Of a stretch of DNA of 64,000 nt, positions 27,830-37,071 are shown one piece after another. How positions within the stretch are numbered: position 1 is the first letter of the stretch; each line of letters begins with the position of its first letter. The notes below the pieces were generated by a model. That model worked only from the letters and a program-made list of their open reading frames with translations, made no database searches and had not been told where the DNA came from. The position numbers were made by a program, and so were the translations under genes. Source of the stretch: Halospina denitrificans (GTDB lineage: Bacteria; Pseudomonadota; Gammaproteobacteria; Pseudomonadales; Oleiphilaceae); assembly GCF_004364635.1 (NCBI RefSeq), contig NZ_SOAX01000006.1:62001-126000 (forward strand), in the 5' to 3' direction.

Positions 27830-29092
27830 ATGGGCCAAAACAAGAATCATTCCAGCGCAGTAAGCCGCCACGGGAATAATGCAGAGCAGGGTGGAACCGA
27901 GCATGCCCCGCTGACTCTGGCAGTGACCGGCGGCAAGGGCGGTGTGGGAAAAACCCAGGTTGCGCTTAATCTGGCGCTGGTGCTGGCAAAGCAGGGCTAC
28001 CGGACCCTGCTGCTTGACGGCGATGTCGAGCTGGCCAACGTGAACGTCATGCTGGGTGTGTATCCGGGGATGACGCTTGAGCATGTTGTGCTGGGCGAGC
28101 GCACCCTGGATGAGGTGCTCCTGCCGGTGACGGAAAACCTGGATCTGTTGCCTGGCGCTTCGGGGGTTCCCGGCTGCCTGGAGATGGGGAGTCAGGATCG
28201 CGAGACCTTCCTGGAGAACCTGGCCAATCTTGAACGGCGGTACGACCGGGTCATTATTGACACAGCGGCCGGCCTCACCAGCCAGGCTCTGCACATGGTG
28301 GCCGCGGCGCACCTTGCCACCATTGTCGTAACACCGGATCCCACCTCGATGACCGATGCCTTTTCGCTGGTCAAGGTGCTTCACCGGAAGGGGTATCGGC
28401 GCACCCCCAGCGTAATCGTCAACATGGCCCGGGGTGCCACTGAAGCCCAGACGATATACCGTCGTTTTTCCGCGGCGGTGTCACGCTACATCGGCGTGCA
28501 GCTCCACTATCTCGGGGCAATCTGGCGGGACGAGACTATTGCCCAGTCCATCACCACACAGCGGCCGGTGGCCATGATGGCCCCGGAGGACCCGTCCTGC
28601 CGTCAGTTCTGGACCCTTGCTGATATGCTTACTGTCCGCTGGTCCCAGGGGGTGCAGCCGGCCAATGGCTTTGCGCGCTACTGGGCACGGCTTGTACGCC
28701 GTCGCCACCAGCGCCGCCAGACAGGGGAGGCCGCTGGAAGGCAGCCATCCAGCGAGGCCTCAATCAATGAGTGGTTGAACCATTTTCGGGAGCGTCTTTC
28801 CAGCAGCCGGGATGATCCCCTGCTCCAGTATCGCCTGATCACAGGGGTGCTTGAAGCCCTCGGCGAGGAGATCGACGAGGATCGTGTTGAGGCACTGCAG
28901 ACGGGGCTTGCCGCGATGAACTGGGATGCGGCGAGTAATCCTGTGCGCCGCAGTGCAGCCGCCCACTTCGATCAGCTTGCCCGGTATGTTGCTCCGCCCG
29001 GCGGGACCACTCCCGAGGAAGCAATGGCTTTAAGCAAAGGCAATGGCTCATCCCTGGACCGTCTGCTCAGCAGTATCCGCGAGAACGATTGA
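27830..29092 (+). CDS. Orphan MinD/FleN-like ParA-family ATPase with extra C-terminal region
   Basis: 420 residues. Residues about 28-285 are a deviant-Walker P-loop ATPase: KGGVGKT at 36-42, a FleN-like switch DGDVELANVNVMLGVYPG, and the Walker B VIIDTAAG. The pattern resembles FleN/FlhG, the flagellar number regulator, but no flagellar genes are nearby and the protein is about 140 residues longer. The extra C-terminal part begins with a basic stretch (RYWARLVRRRHQRRQ) and continues as predicted helices with no recognised domain. No strong ribosome binding site precedes the ATG. It lies 97 bases before the fatty acyl reductase gene. Its target is unknown. Confidence 0.85.
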   Translation: MGQNKNHSSAVSRHGNNAEQGGTEHAPLTLAVTGGKGGVGKTQVALNLALVLAKQGYRTLLLDGDVELANVNVMLGVYPGMTLEHVVLGERTLDEVLLPVTENLDLLPGASGVPGCLEMGSQDRETFLENLANLERRYDRVIIDTAAGLTSQALHMVAAAHLATIVVTPDPTSMTDAFSLVKVLHRKGYRRTPSVIVNMARGATEAQTIYRRFSAAVSRYIGVQLHYLGAIWRDETIAQSITTQRPVAMMAPEDPSCRQFWTLADMLTVRWSQGVQPANGFARYWARLVRRRHQRRQTGEAAGRQPSSEASINEWLNHFRERLSSSRDDPLLQYRLITGVLEALGEEIDEDRVEALQTGLAAMNWDAASNPVRRSAAAHFDQLARYVAPPGGTTPEEAMALSKGNGSSLDRLLSSIREND

Positions 29093-29189
29093 AGCCTGTT
29101 GGCGGAAATTGGAAAACAGTCACATTAATACCTCCCAGCGATCAGGGATGATAGTGTGAGAGTTCAGTTTCTGCTCAAGCGGAGGGGAT

Positions 29190-30734
29190 ATGACAGACCT
29201 GAATAAGAACGAGGGATCGTCCGGAGCACATTCCAATGCGCTTCGCCAGCTTCATGGCAGGCGGGTCCTGGTCACAGGTACGACCGGGTTTCTGGGGAAG
29301 GTTGTCCTCGAGAAGCTGATGCGCTCGGTGCCCGGTATCGGTGGTGTCACCCTGCTTATCCGCGGCAACCATCACTTTGCCTCTGCCCGCGACCGGTTCC
29401 TGAATGAGGTCGCGAGCGCCTCCGTTTTTGATCATTTAAAGGTGGATCACCCCGAGTATTTCGACCGCTTTCTCGAGGAGAAGGTGGCGTGTGTCACCGG
29501 CGAGTTCACGGAACCCCTGTTCGGTCTCACCCAATCGGGTTTCACGGAACTCGCTGAACAGACCGATGCGGTTATCAATGTGGCCGCCAGCGTCGACTTT
29601 CGGGAAGAGCTGGACAAAGCCCTGGCCATCAACACCCTGAGCCTTCGCAATATCACCGAGCTGGTGCAGGCGGCTGGCGATGTACCGCTGATTCAGGTCT
29701 CCACCTGTTACGTCAACGGCTATAACAGTGGCCACCGTCATGAGGAGCTGGTGACCCCCGCCAGGGGAACTGTCGAGCGGGACGAGGACGGCACCTGTCG
29801 TGTGGAGGATCTGATCCTGACACTCCAGGACCGGATCGCGGACACCAAAAGCCGATTCAGTGGCCAGCGGCTCCGGGATGAACTGGTCAACCTGGGTATC
29901 CGCGAAGCCAACCGTCTTGGCTGGAACGACACCTATACCCTGACCAAGTGGATTGGCGAGCAGCTGCTGGCGCGCAGCCTGCGTGGCGGGTCGCTGACGA
30001 TCCTCAGGCCCTCGATCATTGAGAGCACGCTCGAGGAGCCTGTTCCCGGCTGGGTTGAGGGGGTAAAAGTCGCCGATGCCATCATCATGGGGTACGCCCG
30101 CGGTCAGGTGTTGTTCTTCCCGGGCAGAACCAGGGCCGTCATCGATGTTATTCCCGCGGATCTGGTTGCCAACAGCGCGATTCTGTCACTGGCCGAGCAG
30201 CTTCAATCTCCGGGGCGGCAGCGGATTTACCAGTGCTGCAGCGGCTCCAGCAATCCCCTCAAGCTGGGTGAGTTTATCGAACACGTCCAGAGGGAAGCAC
30301 AGGAAAACCATCAGGCGTACGAGCATCTGTTCTACAAGCGTCCGACGCTGCCATTTGTGGCCGTCAACCGGCGTATCTTCAATACCGTGACTCGCGGCGT
30401 CCACTTGCCACTGAATGGAGTGGAAAAGGGACTGAAGCTCCTTGGTCAGGACGCGGAACTGCGCACAGTAAAGAATTTCCAGACGACCATGAAGCTGGCG
30501 ACCATATTCGGCTTCTACTCCTGTCCGAACTACATCTTCCACAACGAGCGGTTGGTGGAGATGGCTGACCGTATGGGGCTGGAGGACAAGAAGCTGTTCC
30601 CCGTGGATGCCCGGCGTATTGGCTGGCGCCATTACCTGAGGGAGGTGCACCTTGCCGGGCTGAATCGTTATGCCCTGCAGGAGCGCAAGCTCTATCGGCT
30701 TCGCGCGGCTGCGAAAAAGCGCAAGGTGGCCTGA
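29190..30734 (+). CDS. Fatty acyl-CoA/ACP reductase, wax-ester type
   Basis: NADPH-dependent enzyme that reduces fatty acyl thioesters to fatty alcohol, feeding wax ester synthesis. 514 residues, resembling along its whole length the Marinobacter reductase known as Maqu_2220 (about 513 residues). Rossmann motif TGTTGFLGKVVLEKL (GTTGFLG at 30-36), active-site Y249 and K253 in YTLTKWIGEQ, LTILRPSIIESTLEEP, IYQCCSGSSNP, and a C-terminal FAR domain ending in LNRYALQERKLYRLR. GGAGGGG precedes the ATG. No wax ester synthase (WS/DGAT) gene is in the window. It is followed by acetyl-CoA synthetase on the same strand. Confidence 0.92.
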   Translation: MTDLNKNEGSSGAHSNALRQLHGRRVLVTGTTGFLGKVVLEKLMRSVPGIGGVTLLIRGNHHFASARDRFLNEVASASVFDHLKVDHPEYFDRFLEEKVACVTGEFTEPLFGLTQSGFTELAEQTDAVINVAASVDFREELDKALAINTLSLRNITELVQAAGDVPLIQVSTCYVNGYNSGHRHEELVTPARGTVERDEDGTCRVEDLILTLQDRIADTKSRFSGQRLRDELVNLGIREANRLGWNDTYTLTKWIGEQLLARSLRGGSLTILRPSIIESTLEEPVPGWVEGVKVADAIIMGYARGQVLFFPGRTRAVIDVIPADLVANSAILSLAEQLQSPGRQRIYQCCSGSSNPLKLGEFIEHVQREAQENHQAYEHLFYKRPTLPFVAVNRRIFNTVTRGVHLPLNGVEKGLKLLGQDAELRTVKNFQTTMKLATIFGFYSCPNYIFHNERLVEMADRMGLEDKKLFPVDARRIGWRHYLREVHLAGLNRYALQERKLYRLRAAAKKRKVA

Positions 30735-30754
30735 GCTTATACTTTGGTATAACA

Positions 30755-30766
30755 GGTACTAGTACC
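30755..30766. promoter_or_regulatory. 12-base perfect palindrome upstream of acs
   Basis: GGTACTAGTACC is a perfect palindrome 61 bases before the acs start, in the 92-base gap between the reductase and acs. Just upstream is TTGGTATAAC. It could be an operator or part of the acs promoter; there is no T-run to make it a terminator. Confidence 0.35.
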
Positions 30767-30826
30767 CTCGTCAAAGCTGTCATACAGTCATGGTAAGCGC
30801 TCTTGCTCTAACACGGAGATACGGCC

Positions 30827-32770
30827 ATGGCTGAAGACAGCAGATACCCCATCAAGGATTCCATGAAAGATGCACTCGTAGACCGGCAAACCTACGAGAC
30901 GATGTACCGGGAATCCATCGAGGATCCGGACGGATTCTGGCGCAAGCACGGCGAGCGCATTGATTGGATCAAACCCTACACCAAAGTGAAAAACACCAGC
31001 TTCGAGCGCGGCAAGGTGGATATCCGCTGGTACGAGGACGGCACCCTGAACGCCTCCGTTAACTGCCTTGACCGTCATCTTGCTGAGCACGGCGATGACA
31101 CCGCCATTATCTTCGAGGGCGATGACCCCGGTATTTCACGCCACATAAGCTATCGCGAACTGCATGAGAAGACCTGCCGTTTCGCCAATGTTCTGAAAGG
31201 GCTGGGCGTCAAAAAAGGCGATGTGGTTACTCTCTATATGCCCATGCTTGTTGAGACGGCTGTTGCGATGCTGGCCTGCGTTCGGATCGGTGCCCTCCAC
31301 TCGGTGGTGTTTGGGGGCTTTTCGCCGGAGGCACTGGGTGCACGTATTGAGAATGGCCATTCCCGGTTCGTGATCACGGCCGACGAGGGTATGCGGGGTG
31401 GGCGCAGGATTCCGCTGAAGAACAACGTTGACGAGGCGGTGGAAAACCCGGCGCTCGACTTTGTTGAGAAGGTGATTGTGCTTCGTTATACGGGCGCCGA
31501 TATCGACTGGCACGACCAGCGTGACGTGGACTTCGCCCGGCTGATGGAAGAGGCGGAACCCTGGTGTGAGCCGGAGGAAATGAAAGCGGAGGATCCCCTC
31601 TTCATGCTCTACACCTCCGGTTCCACGGGGGCGCCCAAAGGGGTATTGCATACCACCGGGGGGTACATGGTCTACACCAGCATGACCCACGAGTATGTCT
31701 TCGATTACCGCCGTGGTGAGATTTTCTGGTGTACGGCGGACCTTGGCTGGATAACCGGCCACAGCTACACGCTCTACGGTCCCCTGGCCAATGGGGCCAC
31801 GACCGTGATTTTCGAGGGAGTTCCCAATTATCCCGATGCCTCGCGTGTTGGCCAGATCGTGGACAAGCACAACGTCAGCACCCTCTATACCGCGCCGACG
31901 GCCATAAGGGCCCTGATGGCCGGGGGCGACCACGTTATGGACGGCACTTCCCGCAAGAGCCTTCGGCTATTGGGGACTGCGGGCGAGCCGATCAATCCCC
32001 AGGCCTGGGAATGGTTCTACCGGGTTATCGGCAACGAGCAGGCGCCCATTCTGGATACCTGGTGGCAGACCGAGACGGGCGGCATAATGATCGCGCCGTT
32101 CCCCGGAGCAACTGAACTCAAGCCCGGTTCGGCGACGAAGCCATTCTTTGGCATCCAACCCGCGCTCTTTGATAACGAAGGCAATGAGCTGGAAGGGGCC
32201 GCGTCAGGAAACCTGGGCATCAAGGACAGCTGGCCCGGGCAGATGCGCAGCGTCTTTGGTGATCATGAGCGCTTCATGAAGACCTACTTCAGTACCTATG
32301 ACGGTGTTTACTTCACGGGTGATGGTGCCAAGCGTGACGAGGATGGCGACTACTGGATCACGGGCCGGGTTGACGACGTACTGAATGTGTCAGGCCACCG
32401 CCTGGGTACCGCTGAAGTTGAAAGTGCACTGGTTGCTCACGACAAGGTGGCCGAGGCAGCCGTGGTTGGCTATCCCCACGATGTGAAGGGGGAGGGTATC
32501 TACATCTACGTTACCCTGATGAGCGGTGAGGACCCGAGTGATGAACTGCGCGATGAACTGGTCCAGTGGGTGCGTAAGCGCCTGGGGCCGCTTGCCGCGC
32601 CGGATGTCATTCAGTGGGCGCCGAGTCTTCCCAAGACCCGCTCGGGTAAGATCATGCGCCGGATCCTGCGTAAGATCGCCTCCAACGAGACTGAGAATCT
32701 CGGGGATACGTCCACACTCGCAGATCCCGGAGTTGTGGATGAGCTCATGGAGCACCGCGCCTTCCGTTGA
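30827..32770 (+). CDS. acs: Acetyl-CoA synthetase (AMP-forming)
   Basis: Activates acetate to acetyl-CoA through acetyl-AMP. 647 residues (E. coli 652). The adenylate-forming core has [29 protein letters not shown] and [20 protein letters not shown]; the C-terminal lysine that is catalytic and regulated by acetylation is K608 in [11 protein letters not shown]. Start chosen because ACGGAGA lies just upstream. The preceding gap contains a 12-base palindrome. It converges on the porin gene. Confidence 0.97.
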   Translation: MAEDSRYPIKDSMKDALVDRQTYETMYRESIEDPDGFWRKHGERIDWIKPYTKVKNTSFERGKVDIRWYEDGTLNASVNCLDRHLAEHGDDTAIIFEGDDPGISRHISYRELHEKTCRFANVLKGLGVKKGDVVTLYMPMLVETAVAMLACVRIGALHSVVFGGFSPEALGARIENGHSRFVITADEGMRGGRRIPLKNNVDEAVENPALDFVEKVIVLRYTGADIDWHDQRDVDFARLMEEAEPWCEPEEMKAEDPLFMLYTSGSTGAPKGVLHTTGGYMVYTSMTHEYVFDYRRGEIFWCTADLGWITGHSYTLYGPLANGATTVIFEGVPNYPDASRVGQIVDKHNVSTLYTAPTAIRALMAGGDHVMDGTSRKSLRLLGTAGEPINPQAWEWFYRVIGNEQAPILDTWWQTETGGIMIAPFPGATELKPGSATKPFFGIQPALFDNEGNELEGAASGNLGIKDSWPGQMRSVFGDHERFMKTYFSTYDGVYFTGDGAKRDEDGDYWITGRVDDVLNVSGHRLGTAEVESALVAHDKVAEAAVVGYPHDVKGEGIYIYVTLMSGEDPSDELRDELVQWVRKRLGPLAAPDVIQWAPSLPKTRSGKIMRRILRKIASNETENLGDTSTLADPGVVDELMEHRAFR

Positions 32771-32781
32771 TCGATAGCCGA

Positions 32782-32815
32782 CTGCCCCTGGAGGTGTGAT
32801 GGCCGCCAGGGGCAG
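32782..32815. terminator. Hairpin between acs and the convergent porin gene
   Basis: CTGCCCCTGG at 32782-32791 pairs perfectly with CCAGGGGCAG at 32806-32815 across a 14-base loop, midway between two convergent stop codons. Position suggests a shared bidirectional terminator. Neither side carries a T-run, so it may instead act with Rho or as an mRNA 3' end stabiliser. Confidence 0.4.
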
Positions 32816-32831
32816 GGGATTGGCATCAGGT

Positions 32832-34064
32832 TCAGAATGAAGCCTGAACCCAGAGCCAGGCCTTATCCGTGTCCACGCTGAAATCGTCCGCGCTGTAGCT
32901 GGCGGCCTTGAAGCCCAGTGTGTAGGTCTCGTTCAGCGGCTTGGTGGCCAGTACGCCTGTTTCGGTCCCATAATCCTGGTTCGCGGTATCGCTCTCGAAC
33001 TGGTGGTGAATGGCCATGAGCTTGATGTCCCCGGCCTTACCGCCAATAGAGGCGTAGGTATCAACAAGACCGTTGGCCGGTGTGCCAAGGAACTTGTCCG
33101 TCCAGCCGTTCATGGCATGGAGTGTGGCCAGAGGCGTCTGGAAGGCGGCATTACCGTCATCCGACCCAAGCATTTCCTGACCCAGCTTGAGGGTGACGCC
33201 GGAAACACTGGCCCCACCTTCGACCCGATAATAATCCACATCGAAGCTGTTGGGGTTGTCGGCATAGTCAGACTGCTGAGCGTACTCCAGCGTGTACAGT
33301 CCCCTGACGTTGTCGCTCAGGTCGGTCCCGCCTGTGAAACGAAGGCCGTAACTGCTGGTGGAGTTGGTATCGACGCTGTCATAGTCCAGCAGGTAGCTGT
33401 AGGCCGTCAGTGAGCCGGCCGAAAGCCCGTCATAGCGCGCGTTGAAGATACCGCTCTGCATGCCGTGATCGCCCGCCGCGCCGGCGGCTTCGGAGAAAAT
33501 CCGATTGACGTTGTGGATGTAGCCGGCCGTCAGGGTTGTGTCCGCGAGGGATTGGTTCACCACCGTGGCTGCATCATAGGTCTGCTCATTCTGGCGCCAG
33601 CCGACGTGTCCGACGAACCGGTGGTTATCCAGGGTAAAGAGCTGGCGACCGTACTTGATGTCCGTATCCGCCAGGCCCTGATACCGGAGGTAGGCCTGGT
33701 TGATCTCCGTTTCAGTCGGATCCGCGACCACCGGGTGGTTAGTGACGTTGTTCGTGGGGCTCGCGAAATTCTCAGATCCGATAGCGGTAACACTTTCAGC
33801 CTCCAGGAAGCCGCTGAAGCCACTGACCTTGCCCGTGCGATAGCCGAGTTTGGTCTTCAGTGTGGAGGCGTGGGCGTCATTGGGGATGGTGGCCTGGTCC
33901 ACGAATTCGTAGCGGTAGCGGGCACTCAGCGAGGCCTCACCGTTTTTGATGGCCTCTGTGACCGGGTCTGCGGCTACCGGCGCTGCGGCCAATGGCGCCG
34001 TGGCCAGAGCCAATACCAGGGGCATCCTGACTGTCGCGAGATGGGGTTTACGGTTTTTAATCAT
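32832..34064 (-). CDS. Outer-membrane porin, alginate-export/OprD-like beta barrel
   Basis: 410 residues with a signal peptide (about 1-32, ending APVAA-DP) and a body of alternating polar and hydrophobic strands ending in W-V-Q-A-S-F, the terminal aromatic that Bam recognises. Sections such as SLSARYRYEFVDQA, TEINQAYLRYQG, IKYGRQLFTLDNHRFVG and the Asp/Asn-rich turns fit the alginate-export or porin family of marine gammaproteobacteria. GGGAG lies 9 bases before the ATG. The solute is not known. It is transcribed alone, convergent with acs and divergent from the glutamine amidotransferase gene. Confidence 0.8.
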   Translation of the reverse strand: MIKNRKPHLATVRMPLVLALATAPLAAAPVAADPVTEAIKNGEASLSARYRYEFVDQATIPNDAHASTLKTKLGYRTGKVSGFSGFLEAESVTAIGSENFASPTNNVTNHPVVADPTETEINQAYLRYQGLADTDIKYGRQLFTLDNHRFVGHVGWRQNEQTYDAATVVNQSLADTTLTAGYIHNVNRIFSEAAGAAGDHGMQSGIFNARYDGLSAGSLTAYSYLLDYDSVDTNSTSSYGLRFTGGTDLSDNVRGLYTLEYAQQSDYADNPNSFDVDYYRVEGGASVSGVTLKLGQEMLGSDDGNAAFQTPLATLHAMNGWTDKFLGTPANGLVDTYASIGGKAGDIKLMAIHHQFESDTANQDYGTETGVLATKPLNETYTLGFKAASYSADDFSVDTDKAWLWVQASF

Positions 34065-34190
34065 GGGTTGTTTCTCCCTTGAGGTTGCTTTGAGTCTTCA
34101 TCGTGTGAGTAGCGTCGTTCAGTTAAGAAATATTTAAAATGATTGTTCTCAATGAATTTTAAAAAACCGTGTTGGTCGTTTCAGGAGCGC

Positions 34191-34210
34191 TTCCCGGGAA
34201 TGGCATTCCC
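34191..34210. promoter_or_regulatory. Overlapping palindromes upstream of the amidotransferase gene
   Basis: TTCCCGGGAA (34191-34200) and GGGAATGGCATTCCC (34196-34210) are perfect inverted repeats sharing five bases. They sit 27-46 bases before the start of the gene at 34237 in the divergent gap with the porin gene. They could be an operator pair. Confidence 0.35.
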
Positions 34211-34236
34211 ACTTTACAGGGGCAGGAGGAGCATGG

Positions 34237-34977
34237 ATGATTCGCGTGAACGCCGATAAGGGGATCAGGAGCATGAGCCGGAAAGCGATCGCCATTCGCC
34301 ATCTCGCCTTTGAGGATTTGGGGCTGCTGGAACCACTGCTGTTACGACATGGCTACCGCGTGTCCTACCGCGAAGCCGGGGTGGATGACCTCAAGCGCAT
34401 CGAACAGGAGAAGCCGGATGTTCTGATCATTCTGGGAGCGCCGATCTCGGTGAATGACCCCATGCGTTACCCCTTCCTCGAGGACGAGTTCCGGTTGGTT
34501 TCCGAACTGGCAGGGGCAGGGACTGCCGTTCTGGGCATCTGCCTTGGAGCCCAGGTTATTGCGCGGTCCTGGGGAGCGCCGGTCACGCCGATGACGGGGA
34601 AGGAGATCGGTTTTTCCAGCCTGGAGCTGACAGAGGCGGGCCAGGATTCGGTGCTTGCGCCCCTGGCGGATGGGCATGATGTCCTGCACTGGCACGGCGA
34701 GGAGTGTGCGCTTCTGACAATGGCGCCTTCATTGGCGGAAACCGGGATGTGCAATAACCAGGCATTCCAGCCAGTACCCCATGTGCTGGGGTTGCAGTTT
34801 CATCTGGAAGTGACGCTTTCGAGCTTTGAGCGCTGGCTGATTGGGCATTGCGCCGAGCTGGAGGCGGCGGGGCTGGATGTTTCTGCGCTCAGGGAGAGGG
34901 CCCGTGAGTGTCTTCCTGCACTGGAGCCGGTTGCTAGTGAGGTATTTGAGCGCTGGTTGGCGCAGATTGAACGATAG
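34237..34977 (+). CDS. Class I glutamine amidotransferase (GMP synthase-like)
   Basis: 246 residues of the stand-alone GATase1 type. The catalytic triad is visible: nucleophile C102 in LGICLGAQVIARSWGA, H189 and E191 in LGLQFHLEVT. Such proteins hydrolyse glutamine or gamma-glutamyl compounds, sometimes for polyamine or glucosamine use, but the synthetase partner is absent here and the substrate cannot be named. GGAGGA precedes the ATG by 6 bases; an ATG four bases earlier is in another frame. A pair of palindromes lies just upstream. Confidence 0.85.
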   Translation: MIRVNADKGIRSMSRKAIAIRHLAFEDLGLLEPLLLRHGYRVSYREAGVDDLKRIEQEKPDVLIILGAPISVNDPMRYPFLEDEFRLVSELAGAGTAVLGICLGAQVIARSWGAPVTPMTGKEIGFSSLELTEAGQDSVLAPLADGHDVLHWHGEECALLTMAPSLAETGMCNNQAFQPVPHVLGLQFHLEVTLSSFERWLIGHCAELEAAGLDVSALRERARECLPALEPVASEVFERWLAQIER

Positions 34978-34984
34978 GGCGACG

Positions 34985-35428
34985 CTAGCGCTGTTGCAGT
35001 AACCGGTCCAGATGGTTGGCAAAAGCCTGTTTTTCACGGGGGCCCAATGGTGGTGGTCCGCCGGTCTGGACGCCGCTGGACCGCATGGTATCCATGAAGT
35101 CGCGCATGTTCAGACGCACGCGGATATTGTCCCTGGTGTAGAGTTCCCCGCGTGGATTGAGCGCATGCCCCCCTTTCTCCATAACTTCCGCCGCCAGCGG
35201 TATATCGGCGGTTATCACGAGATCCCCGGGCTCAACACGACGCACGATTTCATCGTCCGCCACGTCGAAACCGGACGAGACCTGAAGGCTGTCGATCAGC
35301 CTGGACGGGGGAGTGCGAACCGGCTGGTTGGCCACGAGCGTCACCCGGGTTCCGGTGCGCTCGGCGGCCCTAAAGAGGATTTCCTTGATGACGCCGGGGC
35401 AGGCGTCGGCGTCGACCCAGATTGTCAT
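34985..35428 (-). CDS. yaiI: YaiI/YqxD family protein (DUF188)
   Basis: 147 residues, the usual length for this family of NYN/PIN-like proteins of unknown role. Recognised by [20 protein letters not shown] at the N-terminus, [20 protein letters not shown] and [10 protein letters not shown]. The conserved acidic residues in VDADACP and TADIPLA may form a nuclease-like site. It is convergent with the amidotransferase gene (7 bases apart) and upstream of nothing in the same direction. Confidence 0.9.
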   Translation of the reverse strand: MTIWVDADACPGVIKEILFRAAERTGTRVTLVANQPVRTPPSRLIDSLQVSSGFDVADDEIVRRVEPGDLVITADIPLAAEVMEKGGHALNPRGELYTRDNIRVRLNMRDFMDTMRSSGVQTGGPPPLGPREKQAFANHLDRLLQQR

Positions 35429-35488
35429 AGCATGTCCCGCGTGGTCCGGTCACTGAATTCGGCATGAACGGACCAGCATAGCATGACT

Positions 35489-36907
35489 TCAACGCCCGCG
35501 ACGGCGTACGGCCCTGGGCGTAAAGTAGCGCTCGCCCGGAACCTTATCGGTAATCACGCGGGTTTTGCCTTCCTCGGTATCCAGGCCCTGGACGTGATAG
35601 CGCCTTGATTGCAGGTCATGGAATATATCCATGGCGGTCCAGACGGTGGGAACCTCGTAGAAATTCTTCAGCATCGCCTGGCTGACCCGCCAGAGCTCGC
35701 CCCGGCTGTCGTACTGGTCCACGCTTACGACTTTCCAGCTGTCCGCATCGATGTAGAAGACGCGCTTCGAGAAGATGTGGCGCTGCCCTTCCTTCAGGGT
35801 GGCGACAACCACATGCACCCGCTGGCGCTCCCAGCGTTGGAGATCCGGGTTGGTGTGGTGCGGCGTCAGGATCTCATCGTAGGTGACGCCTTCCTGGGCA
35901 ATCCGGTAGTTGTTATAGGGAATGAAGTACTGCTTGAGTCCGCGGTATTCCCAGTTGTAGCGGTCCAGGGCTCCGTTGAACAGATCGGTCTCATCGGCGG
36001 TCCGCAGGTTCTCGGCGGCGGCGACCGGTGAGTCATACGCCAGATTGGGCGCACGCCGCACACGACGCTGGCCCGGGTTGTACCCCCAGGCCTGACGCGG
36101 TTCCTGCACCTGGTTCAGGGTTTCGTGGATCAGGACAGCGCCGCCGGCAAGGCGGGCGGGAGACTTGGTCTTGGACAGGTAGTAGAACAGGGTGTTGTCC
36201 AGCGTCTCTTCGCTGCCCTCTGGGTTGTAGAAGTTGTAGAAGACGTCCTGTTCCGACATCACCAGGCTGTAGGAACCACCCGGCTCGACCACGGCTTCGC
36301 CGGAACGCCGGTTCACGTGAATGCCGCGCCAGCTGGTCTTGTGGTTCCAGATGGCCTGCATGGCATGGTCTTCGTTGGTTCCGTGGAGAATCGGGAAGGG
36401 GATGCCGCCGTAGGCACCCTCAATGCCATCGCCGCTGGCAACCAGGGTCGCCTCCGTGGCGTTTTCCCGGGTATTTTCAGCTACCCAGTCGGGCATGGCC
36501 GCGCTGCGCCGGGAGGGATAGACCTTCAGCTCATAGGTCTCGGGGTAGGTTTTCAGCAGCGCCTGAGTGCCCTGTGTCAGATAGTCACTGTACTCATCCA
36601 TATTGTCCGCGGTTACGGTGAAGCGCGGATCATCGCCGGCATACGGATCCGGATGGAAATCACCCGATCCGTCGTAACCCTCTACATGCGGTGGTGGCTC
36701 CTCGATCCCGCCGTCCCATGCCGGAATAACGCCGTCCTCGCTTCCCGCTCGCGGCGCGCCGGCGGGGGTCAATCGGTCACTGCCAAGGAGTTCCGCCTTT
36801 TCGGGGGATACCGCGCCCATGGCAGGAATCGCGCAGAACATGAAGAGTGCAAAAACGCCCAGCGTGAGGCGGCTCACGGGACCCTTATGGGGGTTCGAGT
36901 CAAACAT
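35489..36907 (-). CDS. DUF1329 periplasmic protein (LolA-like fold family)
   Basis: 472 residues from the ATG that gives MFDSNPHKGPVSRL and a signal peptide (hydrophobic core LGVFALFMFCAIP, probable cleavage after MGA); an upstream start adds 18 residues without a signal. DUF1329 segments: GSDRLTPAGAPRAGSEDGVI, IPFPILHG, RRVRRAPNLAYDSP, and a C-terminal part with FYIDADSWKVVSVDQYDSRG. Members are exported proteins related to outer-membrane lipoprotein sorting factors and are abundant in lipid- and steroid-degrading bacteria, often near BKD-like or RND exporters; none is adjacent here. Function unproven. Confidence 0.85.
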   Translation of the reverse strand: MFDSNPHKGPVSRLTLGVFALFMFCAIPAMGAVSPEKAELLGSDRLTPAGAPRAGSEDGVIPAWDGGIEEPPPHVEGYDGSGDFHPDPYAGDDPRFTVTADNMDEYSDYLTQGTQALLKTYPETYELKVYPSRRSAAMPDWVAENTRENATEATLVASGDGIEGAYGGIPFPILHGTNEDHAMQAIWNHKTSWRGIHVNRRSGEAVVEPGGSYSLVMSEQDVFYNFYNPEGSEETLDNTLFYYLSKTKSPARLAGGAVLIHETLNQVQEPRQAWGYNPGQRRVRRAPNLAYDSPVAAAENLRTADETDLFNGALDRYNWEYRGLKQYFIPYNNYRIAQEGVTYDEILTPHHTNPDLQRWERQRVHVVVATLKEGQRHIFSKRVFYIDADSWKVVSVDQYDSRGELWRVSQAMLKNFYEVPTVWTAMDIFHDLQSRRYHVQGLDTEEGKTRVITDKVPGERYFTPRAVRRRGR

Positions 36908-37071
36908 GATCGGGAACCTTGGTCTATCAATGGAAATGTTGAGTGTGATGCGGGGAGGCACGAATCATCAGGAGGCGCGAAGAATATCAGGACTGGGTTG
37001 CCGTTGAAACAGCAAGCCCCGGAGCTTTTACAGTCTTTTGCGTATTGAAAAAACGGTTACAGACGGCCGGG

